This document shows positions 17,682-26,151 of a stretch of DNA of 64,000 nt, piece after piece (the stretch's first letter is position 1; every line of letters begins with the position of its first letter). The notes below the pieces were generated by a model. It did no database searches. It saw nothing but the letters and a program-made list of their open reading frames with translations, and was not told where the DNA came from. This DNA comes from RBG-16-66-20 sp035308765 (GTDB lineage: Bacteria; Pseudomonadota; Gammaproteobacteria; Burkholderiales; SG8-39). The position numbers and the translations under genes are program-made. The DNA is taken from the NCBI GenBank assembly GCA_035308765.1, contig DATGGA010000004.1, positions 27,923 through 91,922 on the forward strand, read 5' to 3'.

Positions 17682-18458
17682 ATGACCGCAGCGCTGCCCA
17701 CCCTGTTCCTGTCGCACGGATCGCCGATGCACGCGATCCAGCCCGGCGCCGTGCGCGCAGTGTGGGAGGGCATCGCCCGCGGCTTGCCGCGGCCGAAGGC
17801 GATCCTGATCTCCTCGGCGCACTGGGAGACGAACCTCCCCGCGGTCACGGCGACGGCGAAACCGGAAACGATCCACGATTTCTACGGCTTCCCGAAACCG
17901 CTTTACGAAATTCAGTATCCGGCCAACGGGGATCCTGCGCTGGCTTCCCGCGCACTGGCTTTGCTGAAAAATTTCAGAGCGACGGCAGATCCGGTTCGCG
18001 GCCTCGATCACGGGGCCTGGTCGCCCCTGCTCTACATGTATCCGAAGGCCGACGTGCCGGTGGTGCAGATCGCCGTGCAGACCGAACTCGGCACGCGGCA
18101 TCACATCGAGCTCGGCCGCGCGCTCGCGCCGCTGTCTCAGGAAGGCGTGCTGATCATCGGCTCCGGACACCTGACGCACAATCTGCGCGATAGAGGCAAT
18201 GGCGGGATCGCGCCTTACGCGCTCGGATTCCAGGACTGGGTAAAGCAGCGCATCGACCGGCACGAACTCGACCAACTCGCCGACTACCGCCGGCTGTCGC
18301 CCGACGGCGCGCGCGCGCACCCGACCGACGAGCATTTCCTGCCGCTGTTCGTTGCGCTCGGCTCGGCGCCTGAAAACTACGCCGCACAGCGCCTGTACGA
18401 CCGCATCGAGATGGGCGCGCTGGCGATGGACGCCTACCTGTTCCGGCAGGCCGCATAA
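17682..18458 (+). CDS. LigB/DODA-type extradiol ring-opening dioxygenase
   Basis: 258 residues of the class III extradiol dioxygenase family (YgiD/4,5-DOPA dioxygenase group). His residues that can bind the metal are in LSHGSPM, SSAHWE, GLDHGAWSPL and GSGHLTHNL. Members open aromatic diols such as DOPA or related catechols; the natural substrate here is unknown. The ATG at 17682 follows the GST gene by 26 bases, suggesting co-transcription with a detoxifying GST. The C-terminal AMDAYLF is typical of the family. Confidence 0.88.
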   Translation: MTAALPTLFLSHGSPMHAIQPGAVRAVWEGIARGLPRPKAILISSAHWETNLPAVTATAKPETIHDFYGFPKPLYEIQYPANGDPALASRALALLKNFRATADPVRGLDHGAWSPLLYMYPKADVPVVQIAVQTELGTRHHIELGRALAPLSQEGVLIIGSGHLTHNLRDRGNGGIAPYALGFQDWVKQRIDRHELDQLADYRRLSPDGARAHPTDEHFLPLFVALGSAPENYAAQRLYDRIEMGALAMDAYLFRQAA

Positions 18459-18467
18459 GGCGCCTGC

Positions 18468-18719
18468 TCAGTTGTCTCGCCTGGGCCTGAGCAGCGCGGC
18501 GATCAGTTCCAGTCCGACTGCGCACCCAAACAGCACGATCGCCAGCACTACGTCCTCTATTGGTGCAACCAGGAAGAAGTAGGCGCTGCACAGCGCGCAG
18601 AGAGTTCCCCCCCAGAAGCAGGCGATGGAACCGTACTTGCCGATGTGGTCTGCGCCCGATGCCATGTCCGCTGCGAAACTACCCGCTACAATTGCCGCGA
18701 TCACTATACACAGCGCCAT
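18468..18719 (-). CDS. Small hypothetical membrane protein
   Basis: 83 residues with three likely transmembrane stretches (about 1-20, 30-50 and 54-75) and a charged C-terminus ending RPRRDN. Convergent with the dioxygenase gene, 9 bases away. No family recognised. The hydrophobic pattern and the start next to a 117-base spacer support a real gene, but it could be a chance frame. Confidence 0.55.
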   Translation of the reverse strand: MALCIVIAAIVAGSFAADMASGADHIGKYGSIACFWGGTLCALCSAYFFLVAPIEDVVLAIVLFGCAVGLELIAALLRPRRDN

Positions 18720-18836
18720 GCTGGCGGCACAATAATGCCGGTACTGTTCTTGCGTCCACTACAGTCCCGCGGTCTTCCATTGATCCGTCGCAGTTGAATC
18801 CGGCTCCGCGCTGAGCGTCAAACCCAGGAGATTCTT

Positions 18837-20021
18837 GTGCCTGCAAATCATCCGCGTGCATTGTCTACCGCCCTTGGCGCGCTGGCATCGGCCGTGTTAC
18901 TGCTCGCGCTGTCCGGCTGCGGCGACAAAAACGCGAACCAGGGTCCGCCGCCGGCCTCGGTACCGGTGCTCAAGGTCGAGCTCAAGCCGGTCGAGGTGAG
19001 CGAAGAATACGTCGCGCAAACCGAAGCGGTGGACACCGTGGAGATACGCGCCCGGGTCGGCGGGATACTCGAACGCCAGGCATTCACTGACGGCGCGAGC
19101 GTAAAGAAAGGCGAGTTGCTGTTCGTGATCGACCCGCAACCCTACGTCGCCGCGCTGGCGCAGGCGAAGGCGGCGCTGGCCCAAGCCCGCGCGAATCACG
19201 TCAATTCCAGCCAGGTGCTCGAGCGCGTGCGGCCGCTGGTCGCCGACCAGGCGATCAGCCAGCAGGACTTGGATGCCGCGACGGCAAAGGAGGCCGCCGA
19301 CGCCGCCGCCGAAGAGGCCGCGCAGGCGCAGGTCACCACCGCCGCACTGAATCTCGATTACACGACGATTCGGGCGTCGCGTGACGGCATGATCAGCAAG
19401 GCCCTGATCAAGCCGGGCGGCCTGGTCAATGCGTCCACCACGCTGCTGACGACCCTCTATTCCGTAGACCCGATGTACGTCAACTTCGCCATCAGCGAGC
19501 AGAAGCTGCTCGAGTTGCAGAAGCAGCTCAAGCTCCGCCCGGCGGAGGCCAAGGGCAAATCGGCGCCCTTCCGCCTGATGCTCGTCGACGGCAGCGTCTA
19601 TCCGCACGACGGAAAACTGAACTTCATCGATACCGCGGTCGACGCCAGGGCCGGCACCGTGCAGCTGCGCCTTTCGGTGCCGAACCCGGAGCGCGAGCTG
19701 CGCGCGGGCCAGTTCGTGCGCGTGGTCGCCACCTCGGCGGTGCCGCTCAACGCCGCGCGCGTGCCCCAGCAGGCGGTGCAGGAGTTGCAGGGCAAGCGCT
19801 CGGTGCTGCTGGTCGGCGCGGACGGCAAGGCGGCATACCAGGAAATCACCGTCAACCAGAGGATGGGCAACGATTGGCTGGTTGAGAGCGGGCTGAAGGA
19901 CGGCGACCTGGTGATCGTCGAGGGCATCAACAAGGTCCGCCCGGGAATGGCGGTCACGCCGCTGCCGGCGGGCGCGCCCGCCGATGCGGGCAAGGCGGCG
20001 CCGGAAAAAGGCAAGAACTGA
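18837..20021 (+). CDS. RND efflux periplasmic adaptor subunit (AcrA/MexA type, lipoprotein)
   Basis: 394 residues. A lipoprotein signal with lipobox LSGC (cleavage before Cys about residue 24), then the barrel-sandwich and lipoyl halves (RARVGGILERQAFTDGASVKKGELLF), an alpha-helical hairpin rich in Ala, and a beta-barrel domain. It bridges the inner-membrane pump and the outer-membrane channel. The start is GTG 18837 with AGGAG 6 bases before it. The stop shares a base with the pump start (TGATG). No local repressor gene is adjacent. Confidence 0.95.
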   Translation: MPANHPRALSTALGALASAVLLLALSGCGDKNANQGPPPASVPVLKVELKPVEVSEEYVAQTEAVDTVEIRARVGGILERQAFTDGASVKKGELLFVIDPQPYVAALAQAKAALAQARANHVNSSQVLERVRPLVADQAISQQDLDAATAKEAADAAAEEAAQAQVTTAALNLDYTTIRASRDGMISKALIKPGGLVNASTTLLTTLYSVDPMYVNFAISEQKLLELQKQLKLRPAEAKGKSAPFRLMLVDGSVYPHDGKLNFIDTAVDARAGTVQLRLSVPNPERELRAGQFVRVVATSAVPLNAARVPQQAVQELQGKRSVLLVGADGKAAYQEITVNQRMGNDWLVESGLKDGDLVIVEGINKVRPGMAVTPLPAGAPADAGKAAPEKGKN

Positions 20022-23000
20022 TGTTTGACTTCTTCATCGACCGGCCGGTCTTCTCGACCGTGATCTCGCTCATCATCACGCTTGCGGGCCTGGTCGCCTC
20101 GACCAGCCTGCCGCTCGCGCAGTATCCGCAGATCGTGCCGCCGCAGGTGCAGGTTACGACGGCGTTCCCCGGTGCCAACGCGGAAACCGTCGCGCAGTCC
20201 ATCGCCGCGCCGCTCGAGCAGCAGATCAACGGCGCGCGCAACATGATCTACATGGATTCCAAGAGCGCCAACGACGGCACCTACAACCTGGTGGTGACCT
20301 TCGACGTGGGCACCAACCAGGACCTCGCCGCCGTCGACGTGCAGAACCGCGTCGCCATCGCGCAGACCTCGCTGCCGCCGGACGTACTGCGCCAGGGCGT
20401 CCAGCTGCGCAAGGTATCGACCGACTTCCTGGAGGTGTTCGCGCTGATCTCGCCCAAGCACAGTTTCGACAACGTGTTCCTGTCCAACTACGCGCTGCTC
20501 AACGTCCAGGACGCGCTGTCGCGCATCAAGGGCGTCGGCTTCGTGCGGATTTTCGGCGCGCGCGACTACAGCATGCGCATCTGGCTGGACCCGGACAAGA
20601 TGGCGCGCCTCGGCGTGACGGCGGGCGACGTGTCGCGGGTGGTCCAGGAGCAGAACCAGGTGGCGCCTGCCGGGCGGGTCGGATTGCCACCGACGCCCGC
20701 CGGGCAGCAGATGCAGTACACCATCTACGTCCAGGGGCGCCTCGCCGCCGCGTCGCAATACGAGAACATCGTGCTGAGCGCAGCGCCCAACGGTCAGATC
20801 GTCCGACTGAAGGACGTCGCGCGCATCGAGCTCGCCGGAGTCGATTATTCGATCAACGTCATGGAAGGCGACAACCCCTCGGCCTTCATCGGCCTGTTCC
20901 TTTCGCCGGACGCCAACGCGCTGGACGTCGCCAAGGAGGCCAAGCGCACGATGGACCAGCTCGCCCAGAGCTTCCCGCCGGACATGGCCTACACGATCCC
21001 GTTCGCGACCACCCCGTTCGTCACCGAGTCGCTGAAGGAGGTGGTGAAGACGCTGTTTGAGGCGATCGTGCTGGTGCTGATCGTGGTGTACGTGTTCCTG
21101 CAGAGCTGGCGCGCCACTCTGATCCCGATGGCGGTGGTGCCCGTGGCGCTGATCGGCACCTTCGCCGCCTTCGTCGCGCTCGGTTTCTCCATCAACACGC
21201 TGACCCTGTTCGGCATGGTGCTGGCGATCGGCATCGTCGTGGACGACGCCATCGTGGTGGTCGAGGCGGTGCAGCACAAGCTCGACAGCGAACACATGAC
21301 GCCGAACCAGGCGGCCAAGGCCGCGATGGCTGACGTGGGCGCGCCCGTGATCGCGATCGCGCTGGTGCTGTCGGCGGTGTTCATCCCGGTCGCCTTCCTC
21401 GGCGGCCTCACCGGGCAGCTCTACAAGCAGTTCGCACTGACGCTTGCCACTGCGGTGCTGCTGTCGGCGGTCTGCGCGCTGACGCTGACGCCGGCGCTGT
21501 GCGCGCTGCTGCTACGGCCTGCGGCGCAGGACAAGCCGAGCGGCCTGACCGGACGCTTCTTCGGCCTGTTCAACCGCGCCTTCGGCGCGTTCAGGGAGCG
21601 TTACACGCGCTCGGTCGCCTCGCTGATCAAGCGCGCGGCGCTGGTGGCGCTGACTTTCGCGGTGCTGCTTGTCGCCGTCTACGGATTGATCGGTACGCGC
21701 CCGACGGGGCTGGTGCCGGACGAGGACCAGGGCTACCTGTTCGTCGTGCTGCAGCTGCCGCCCGCGGCCTCGCTCGACCGGACCGACGAAGCGGTGCGCC
21801 AGGCGAGGAAGATCATCCTGGAGCAGGTCAAGGGCATCGGCGGCGTAGCGACGCTCGCGGGCTTCAACCTGCTGACCGGCCTGACGACGTCGTACAACGC
21901 GACCATGTTCATCCGCCTGAAGCCCTGGGACGAGCGCAGGGATCCCGGCGAGCGCGCCAGCGCGCTGGTGCGCAAAATGTCCGGGCTGCTGAACGCCCAG
22001 GTCAAGGACGCCAACGTGCTGGTGCTGAACGCGCCACCGATCCGCGGCCTCGGCACCGCCGGCGGCTTCGAATTCATCCTGCAGGACCACGCCGGCCGCG
22101 ATCCGAAACTGTTCTCGCAGGCGCTGCAGAATTTCCTCGCCGAGGCGAGGAAGCGCCCGGAGCTGGGCTTCGTCTTCGCCAACTACGACGACCGCATTCC
22201 GCAGATCGAATACGAGATCGACCGCGACAAGGTCAAGTCCTACGGCATCTCGCTGTCGGACGTGTTCTTCACGCTGCAGACGATGCTGGGCGGCTACTAC
22301 GTGAACGATTTCAATCTGTTCGGGCGCACGTTCAAGGTGCAGGCGCAGGCCGAGGCCTGGGCGCGCGCCGGGCCCGACGACGCCAAGCGCTACTACGTGA
22401 GGAGCGCCGCGGGCGACATGGTGCCGCTTTCGGCAGTGCTAAAGCCCAAACCGTTCAACGGCCCGGAATACTACGAGCGCTACAACATCTACCGCGCCGC
22501 GACCATCAACGGCGCCGCCGCGCCCGGCTACAGCTCCGGCCAGGCGGTGGCCGCGATGGAAGAGCTCGCCAAGACGCTGCCGCAGGGTTTCGGCTACGAC
22601 TGGACCGGCGCCACCTACCAGGAGAAGAAAACCGGCGGCCAGACCGGCTACATCTTCGCGCTGTCGCTGATGTTCGTGTTCCTCGTGCTCGCGGCCCTCT
22701 ACGAGAGCTGGGCGATGCCGGTGGCGATCATGATGGTCGTGCCCTTTGGCGTGTTCGGCGCCTTCGTCGGCCTCGCGCTGCGGGGCCTGGACAACAACGT
22801 CTACGCCCAGGTCGGGCTGGTGATGCTGATCGGCCTCGCGGCGAAGAACGCCATCCTGATCGTCGAATTCGCCAAGCTGGCTCATGATCGCGGGGCTTCG
22901 ATCGTTCGCGGCGCGATCGAGGGCGCGCAGCTGCGCCTGCGGCCCATCCTGATGACCTCCTTTGCCTTCGTCCTCGGTACCCTGCCCCTCGCGATAGCGA

Positions 23001-23179
23001 CCGGCGCGGGCGCCGGCGCGCGGTTGTCGCTCGGCAACACCGTCGTCGGCGGCATGCTGGCGGCGACCGTGATCGGCATCTTCGTGATCCCGGTGTTCTA
23101 CGTGATCATCCAGCGGATCAGCGAACGCAAGGCGCCCTTCCGCGACGAGGAAGGCGACGCCAAGGACGGCGCGGGATGA
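20021..23179 (+). CDS. RND multidrug efflux pump (HAE1, AcrB/MexB type)
   Basis: 1052-residue inner-membrane proton-driven pump: family start FFIDRPVFSTVISLIITLAG, two periplasmic loops and twelve transmembrane segments. The proton-relay aspartate pair sits in helix 4 (VLAIGIVVDDAIVVVE). The LGGYYVNDFNLFGRTF periplasmic segment marks the hydrophobe/amphiphile subfamily. It is coupled to the adaptor upstream and to the outer-membrane channel downstream (ATGA). The substrate is not predictable from sequence; solvents, dyes or aromatic acids are typical. Confidence 0.96.
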   Translation: MFDFFIDRPVFSTVISLIITLAGLVASTSLPLAQYPQIVPPQVQVTTAFPGANAETVAQSIAAPLEQQINGARNMIYMDSKSANDGTYNLVVTFDVGTNQDLAAVDVQNRVAIAQTSLPPDVLRQGVQLRKVSTDFLEVFALISPKHSFDNVFLSNYALLNVQDALSRIKGVGFVRIFGARDYSMRIWLDPDKMARLGVTAGDVSRVVQEQNQVAPAGRVGLPPTPAGQQMQYTIYVQGRLAAASQYENIVLSAAPNGQIVRLKDVARIELAGVDYSINVMEGDNPSAFIGLFLSPDANALDVAKEAKRTMDQLAQSFPPDMAYTIPFATTPFVTESLKEVVKTLFEAIVLVLIVVYVFLQSWRATLIPMAVVPVALIGTFAAFVALGFSINTLTLFGMVLAIGIVVDDAIVVVEAVQHKLDSEHMTPNQAAKAAMADVGAPVIAIALVLSAVFIPVAFLGGLTGQLYKQFALTLATAVLLSAVCALTLTPALCALLLRPAAQDKPSGLTGRFFGLFNRAFGAFRERYTRSVASLIKRAALVALTFAVLLVAVYGLIGTRPTGLVPDEDQGYLFVVLQLPPAASLDRTDEAVRQARKIILEQVKGIGGVATLAGFNLLTGLTTSYNATMFIRLKPWDERRDPGERASALVRKMSGLLNAQVKDANVLVLNAPPIRGLGTAGGFEFILQDHAGRDPKLFSQALQNFLAEARKRPELGFVFANYDDRIPQIEYEIDRDKVKSYGISLSDVFFTLQTMLGGYYVNDFNLFGRTFKVQAQAEAWARAGPDDAKRYYVRSAAGDMVPLSAVLKPKPFNGPEYYERYNIYRAATINGAAAPGYSSGQAVAAMEELAKTLPQGFGYDWTGATYQEKKTGGQTGYIFALSLMFVFLVLAALYESWAMPVAIMMVVPFGVFGAFVGLALRGLDNNVYAQVGLVMLIGLAAKNAILIVEFAKLAHDRGASIVRGAIEGAQLRLRPILMTSFAFVLGTLPLAIATGAGAGARLSLGNTVVGGMLAATVIGIFVIPVFYVIIQRISERKAPFRDEEGDAKDGAG

Positions 23180-24615
23180 GGATCGCGGCTCGCGCGTTCG
23201 TGCTGGCGACGGCCCTGGCGCTGTCCGCGTGCCAGATGTTTCCGGCCTACAAGCGGCCGGAGGTCAAAGTGCCGGAGACGTTCCGCGGCCAGACCGGGCC
23301 GGCGGGCGAAAAATCGATCGCGGAAACGGCGTGGTGGGAGATATACCGCGATCCGATACTGGAAAAGCTGATCCGGGTTGCGCTGGAGCAGAACTACGAC
23401 ATCCGGCTCGCGATCGCGCGCGTCGACGAATTCCGCGCCCTGGCGGGCGTCGCGGGCCTGGGCTCCGTGCCGCTGATTTCGGCGGGCGGGTCTGCGGGCA
23501 GGGAAGCCTTCTCCACCGTCGGCCCGACGCCGTATCCGACGAGCATTCCGAGTATCACCCAGGCCTACGGCGCCAACGTCGTCGCCAGCTACGAGGTAGA
23601 CCTGTGGCGCCGCATTGCCGACCTGCAGGACGCGGCGAAAGCCCAGCTGTTCGCGAGCGAATTCGCCCGCGAAACGACGCGCATCACCGTCATATCGAGC
23701 GTGGCGACCGCCTATTTCGCGCTGCGCTCGCTCGACCGCCAGCTGCTGGTGACGCAACGCACCCTGGCATACCGCATGAAGTTCGTGGAACTGACGCGCG
23801 CGCAGTTCAGGCGCGGCGTGGTCTCCGGCCTGGACGTGAACCGGGCCGAGGCGAACCTGGCGGCGGCCCGCGCCGCAGTCCCCGTGCTGCAGTCCCAGAT
23901 CGCGCAGGCGGAAAACCTGATCCAGGTGCTGCTCGGACAAAATGCCGCGCCGGTGCTGCGCGGCGAGCCGACGGAAACGGCGTTTTTCCCGGTTCCGCCC
24001 GAGGTGCCCGGCGGCATCCCGGCGACCCTGCTCCAGCGGCGCCCCGACCTGCAACTGGCGGAGTACAACCTGATCGACGCCAATGCTCAGCTGAAATCGG
24101 TCAAGGCGTCGCTGTTTCCGACGATTTCCCTCACTGCCGCGGCGGGGTCCTCGAGCGCGCTGCTGCGGAACCTGTTCACGGGGCCGGCGAGGACCTGGTC
24201 GTGGGCGCTCGGTTTCCTGCAGCCGATCATCGACCCGAACCGCAACCTCTACCAGGTCGACGCCTACAGCGCGCGCGAAAGGCAGGCGATCATCCTCTAC
24301 CAGCAGGCCGTAGTGCAGGCCTTTCGCGAGGTAGCCGACGCGCTGGCCGCTCGCGAGGGCTTTACCGCTGCCCTGAGCGCGCAGGAGGACCAGGTCAGGG
24401 AGCTGCGCGAGGCAAGCCAGCGCGTGCTGAAGCGCTACGCCGCCGGCTACTCGTCCTATTTCGAGGTGATCGACGCCGACAGCTCGCTGTTCACCGCCGA
24501 GCTGCTGCTGGCGCAGGCCTACCAGAACTCGCTGGTGTCCTTCGTCCAGCTCTACAAGGCGCTCGGCGGCGGCTGGGACGTGCCTAAACCCGGCGAAGCT
24601 CCCGGGCAGCAGTGA
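23176..24615 (+). CDS. Outer-membrane efflux channel, NodT/OprM family lipoprotein
   Basis: 479 residues. Lipobox LSAC (Cys19), then two outer-membrane efflux protein repeats that form half of a TolC-like barrel and tunnel. Typical motifs are WWEIYRDPILEKLI near 50-65 and RRPDLQLAEYNL at the repeat boundary. It completes the tripartite pump. The start overlaps the pump stop as ATGA and the stop overlaps the next gene as GTGA, so four consecutive genes are translationally coupled. Confidence 0.95.
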   Translation: MRIAARAFVLATALALSACQMFPAYKRPEVKVPETFRGQTGPAGEKSIAETAWWEIYRDPILEKLIRVALEQNYDIRLAIARVDEFRALAGVAGLGSVPLISAGGSAGREAFSTVGPTPYPTSIPSITQAYGANVVASYEVDLWRRIADLQDAAKAQLFASEFARETTRITVISSVATAYFALRSLDRQLLVTQRTLAYRMKFVELTRAQFRRGVVSGLDVNRAEANLAAARAAVPVLQSQIAQAENLIQVLLGQNAAPVLRGEPTETAFFPVPPEVPGGIPATLLQRRPDLQLAEYNLIDANAQLKSVKASLFPTISLTAAAGSSSALLRNLFTGPARTWSWALGFLQPIIDPNRNLYQVDAYSARERQAIILYQQAVVQAFREVADALAAREGFTAALSAQEDQVRELREASQRVLKRYAAGYSSYFEVIDADSSLFTAELLLAQAYQNSLVSFVQLYKALGGGWDVPKPGEAPGQQ

Positions 24616-25262
24616 GCAGAAGGAAAAAAGCCTCCCGCGCGGCGCTCGGGCTCACGCGGGGCGAGTACGCGATGCTGCGCCGCCTGCGGACGCCGGAAAA
24701 GATCCAGCAATTCCTCTACCGCCTGAAGCAGAACTTCGAGCCCGGCGGCGATACCTGCAACTCGGTGCGCGTCGTGCTCGGGAAGCGCCGCGCGCACTGC
24801 ATCGAGGGCGCGATGGTCGCCGCCTGCGCGCTGTGGATCCACGGCGAGCCGCCGCTGCTGCTCGATTTCCAGGCGGTGCGCGATTTCGACCACGTGGTCG
24901 CGGTGTTCCGCCGCAACGGCCGATGGGGCGCGATCTCCAAGACCAACGGCATCGGCCTGCGCTGGCGCGATCCGGTGTACCGGTCCTTGCGTGAACTGGC
25001 CATGTCCTACCTGCACGAGTACTACAACAAGCGCGACCACAAGACGCTGCGCACCTACTCCCGTCCCTATGACCTGCGGCGGATGGAGACCGGGGACTGG
25101 GTCACCGCCGAAGACGGCGCCTGGGGCCTGATCGACAACCTCGAGGCGACCCGTCATTACAAGCTGATGACGCGGGCGCAGACGCGCAGCCTGGTACGCC
25201 GCGATCCATTCGAGCGCGAGGTGGGCAACCTGCTTCAGTACAGAAGGCCCAGGAAGAAGTGA
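24612..25262 (+). CDS. Transglutaminase-like hypothetical protein coupled to the efflux operon
   Basis: 216 residues, cytosolic, no signal peptide or membrane segment. A central region with Cys in RRAHCIEGAMVAACAL followed by FDHVVAVFRRNGRWGAISKTN gives the Cys-His(-Asn/Asp) order of transglutaminase/papain-like folds; this is inference from motifs. The basic N- and C-termini (SRRKKASR, RRPRKK) might bind nucleic acid or membrane. It starts at GTG 24612, overlapping the outer-membrane channel stop as GTGA, so it should be translated with the pump. Confidence 0.8.
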   Translation: MSRRKKASRAALGLTRGEYAMLRRLRTPEKIQQFLYRLKQNFEPGGDTCNSVRVVLGKRRAHCIEGAMVAACALWIHGEPPLLLDFQAVRDFDHVVAVFRRNGRWGAISKTNGIGLRWRDPVYRSLRELAMSYLHEYYNKRDHKTLRTYSRPYDLRRMETGDWVTAEDGAWGLIDNLEATRHYKLMTRAQTRSLVRRDPFEREVGNLLQYRRPRKK

Positions 25263-25282
25263 TGCGAGGTTGATGATCCCAG

Positions 25283-25312
25283 AATGACCGCTTTCGACCC
25301 AAAGCAGTCATT
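25283..25312. repeat. 12-bp near-perfect palindrome
   Basis: AATGACCGCTTT (25283-25294) and AAAGCAGTCATT (25301-25312) pair at 11 of 12 positions around a 6-base loop, just after the transglutaminase-like gene. No T-run follows. It looks like a dispersed intergenic palindromic repeat, though it could also act as a terminator of the efflux operon. Confidence 0.55.
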
Positions 25313-25371
25313 CAGGCATAGACTGATGTTTGGCGCCTGCGGGTGAGTCCGTGCACGAGGGGGACGCGAAC

Positions 25372-26127
25372 ATGGCTTGGTTCGGAATCGTCTTTGTCGT
25401 ACTTGCGGCCGTGTTTCTGGCCTCCGCGATCCGCATATTTCGCGAATATGAACGGGGAGTCGTCTTCACCCTGGGGCGATTCTGGAAGGTGAAGGGGCCG
25501 GGACTGGTAATCATCATCCCCGCAATCCAGCAGGCCGTCCGAGTGGATCTTCGCACCATGGTTCTGGAGGTGCCGACCCAGGACGTGATCTCCCGAGACA
25601 ACGTATCGGTGAAGGTCAGCGCGGTGGTGTACCTGCGCGTCATCGACGCGGAAAAGGCGGTTATCCAGGTCGTGGACTATCTGAATGCCACAAGCCAGCT
25701 GGCTCAAACCATGCTGCGATCGGTGCTCGGAAAACACCAACTGGACGACATGCTCGCGGAACGGGAGAAGCTCAATCTGGACATCCAGACAGCCTTGGAC
25801 GCGCAGACGGATTCGTGGGGCGTAAAGGTCGCAAACGTCGAAATCAAACAGGTCGATCTGACCGAATCGATGATTCGGGCAATCGCGAGGCAGGCCGAGG
25901 CCGAGCGCGAGAGGCGCGCAAAAGTGATTCATGCCGAGGGCGAACTGCAGGCTGCGGAAAAACTGTTCCAGGCGGCCAAGATTCTGGCGCAGGAACCGCA
26001 GGCAATCCAATTGCGATATCTGGAAACACTTACCGTAATCGGCGCAGATAAGAATTCCACCATCGTATTCCCGCTGCCGATGGATCTGCTGGCCCCTTTC
26101 CTGGAACGGCAGAAGCGACTCCCCTAA
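25372..26127 (+). CDS. Slipin (stomatin/prohibitin-family membrane protein)
   Basis: 251 residues from ATG 25372. N-terminal hydrophobic hairpin or helix (about 2-22), then REYERGVVFTLGRFWKVKGPGL and the SPFH domain, ending in an alpha-helical coiled region (QAEAERERRAKVIHAEGELQ). Slipins form oligomeric membrane-microdomain scaffolds and are partnered with the NfeD-type protease, which is encoded 24 bases downstream. The frame is open to 25330, but the ATG at 25372 follows a GAGGGGGAC purine-rich site. Confidence 0.93.
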   Translation: MAWFGIVFVVLAAVFLASAIRIFREYERGVVFTLGRFWKVKGPGLVIIIPAIQQAVRVDLRTMVLEVPTQDVISRDNVSVKVSAVVYLRVIDAEKAVIQVVDYLNATSQLAQTMLRSVLGKHQLDDMLAEREKLNLDIQTALDAQTDSWGVKVANVEIKQVDLTESMIRAIARQAEAERERRAKVIHAEGELQAAEKLFQAAKILAQEPQAIQLRYLETLTVIGADKNSTIVFPLPMDLLAPFLERQKRLP

Positions 26128-26151
26128 ATACAGAGGACCTATAGTCCCGGC

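Noticed and set aside
19598..21295. 565-codon minus-strand frame inside the RND pump genes
   Set aside because: His/Arg/Asp/Gln-rich translation typical of antisense frames in high-GC DNA; the plus-strand pump is complete and well conserved.
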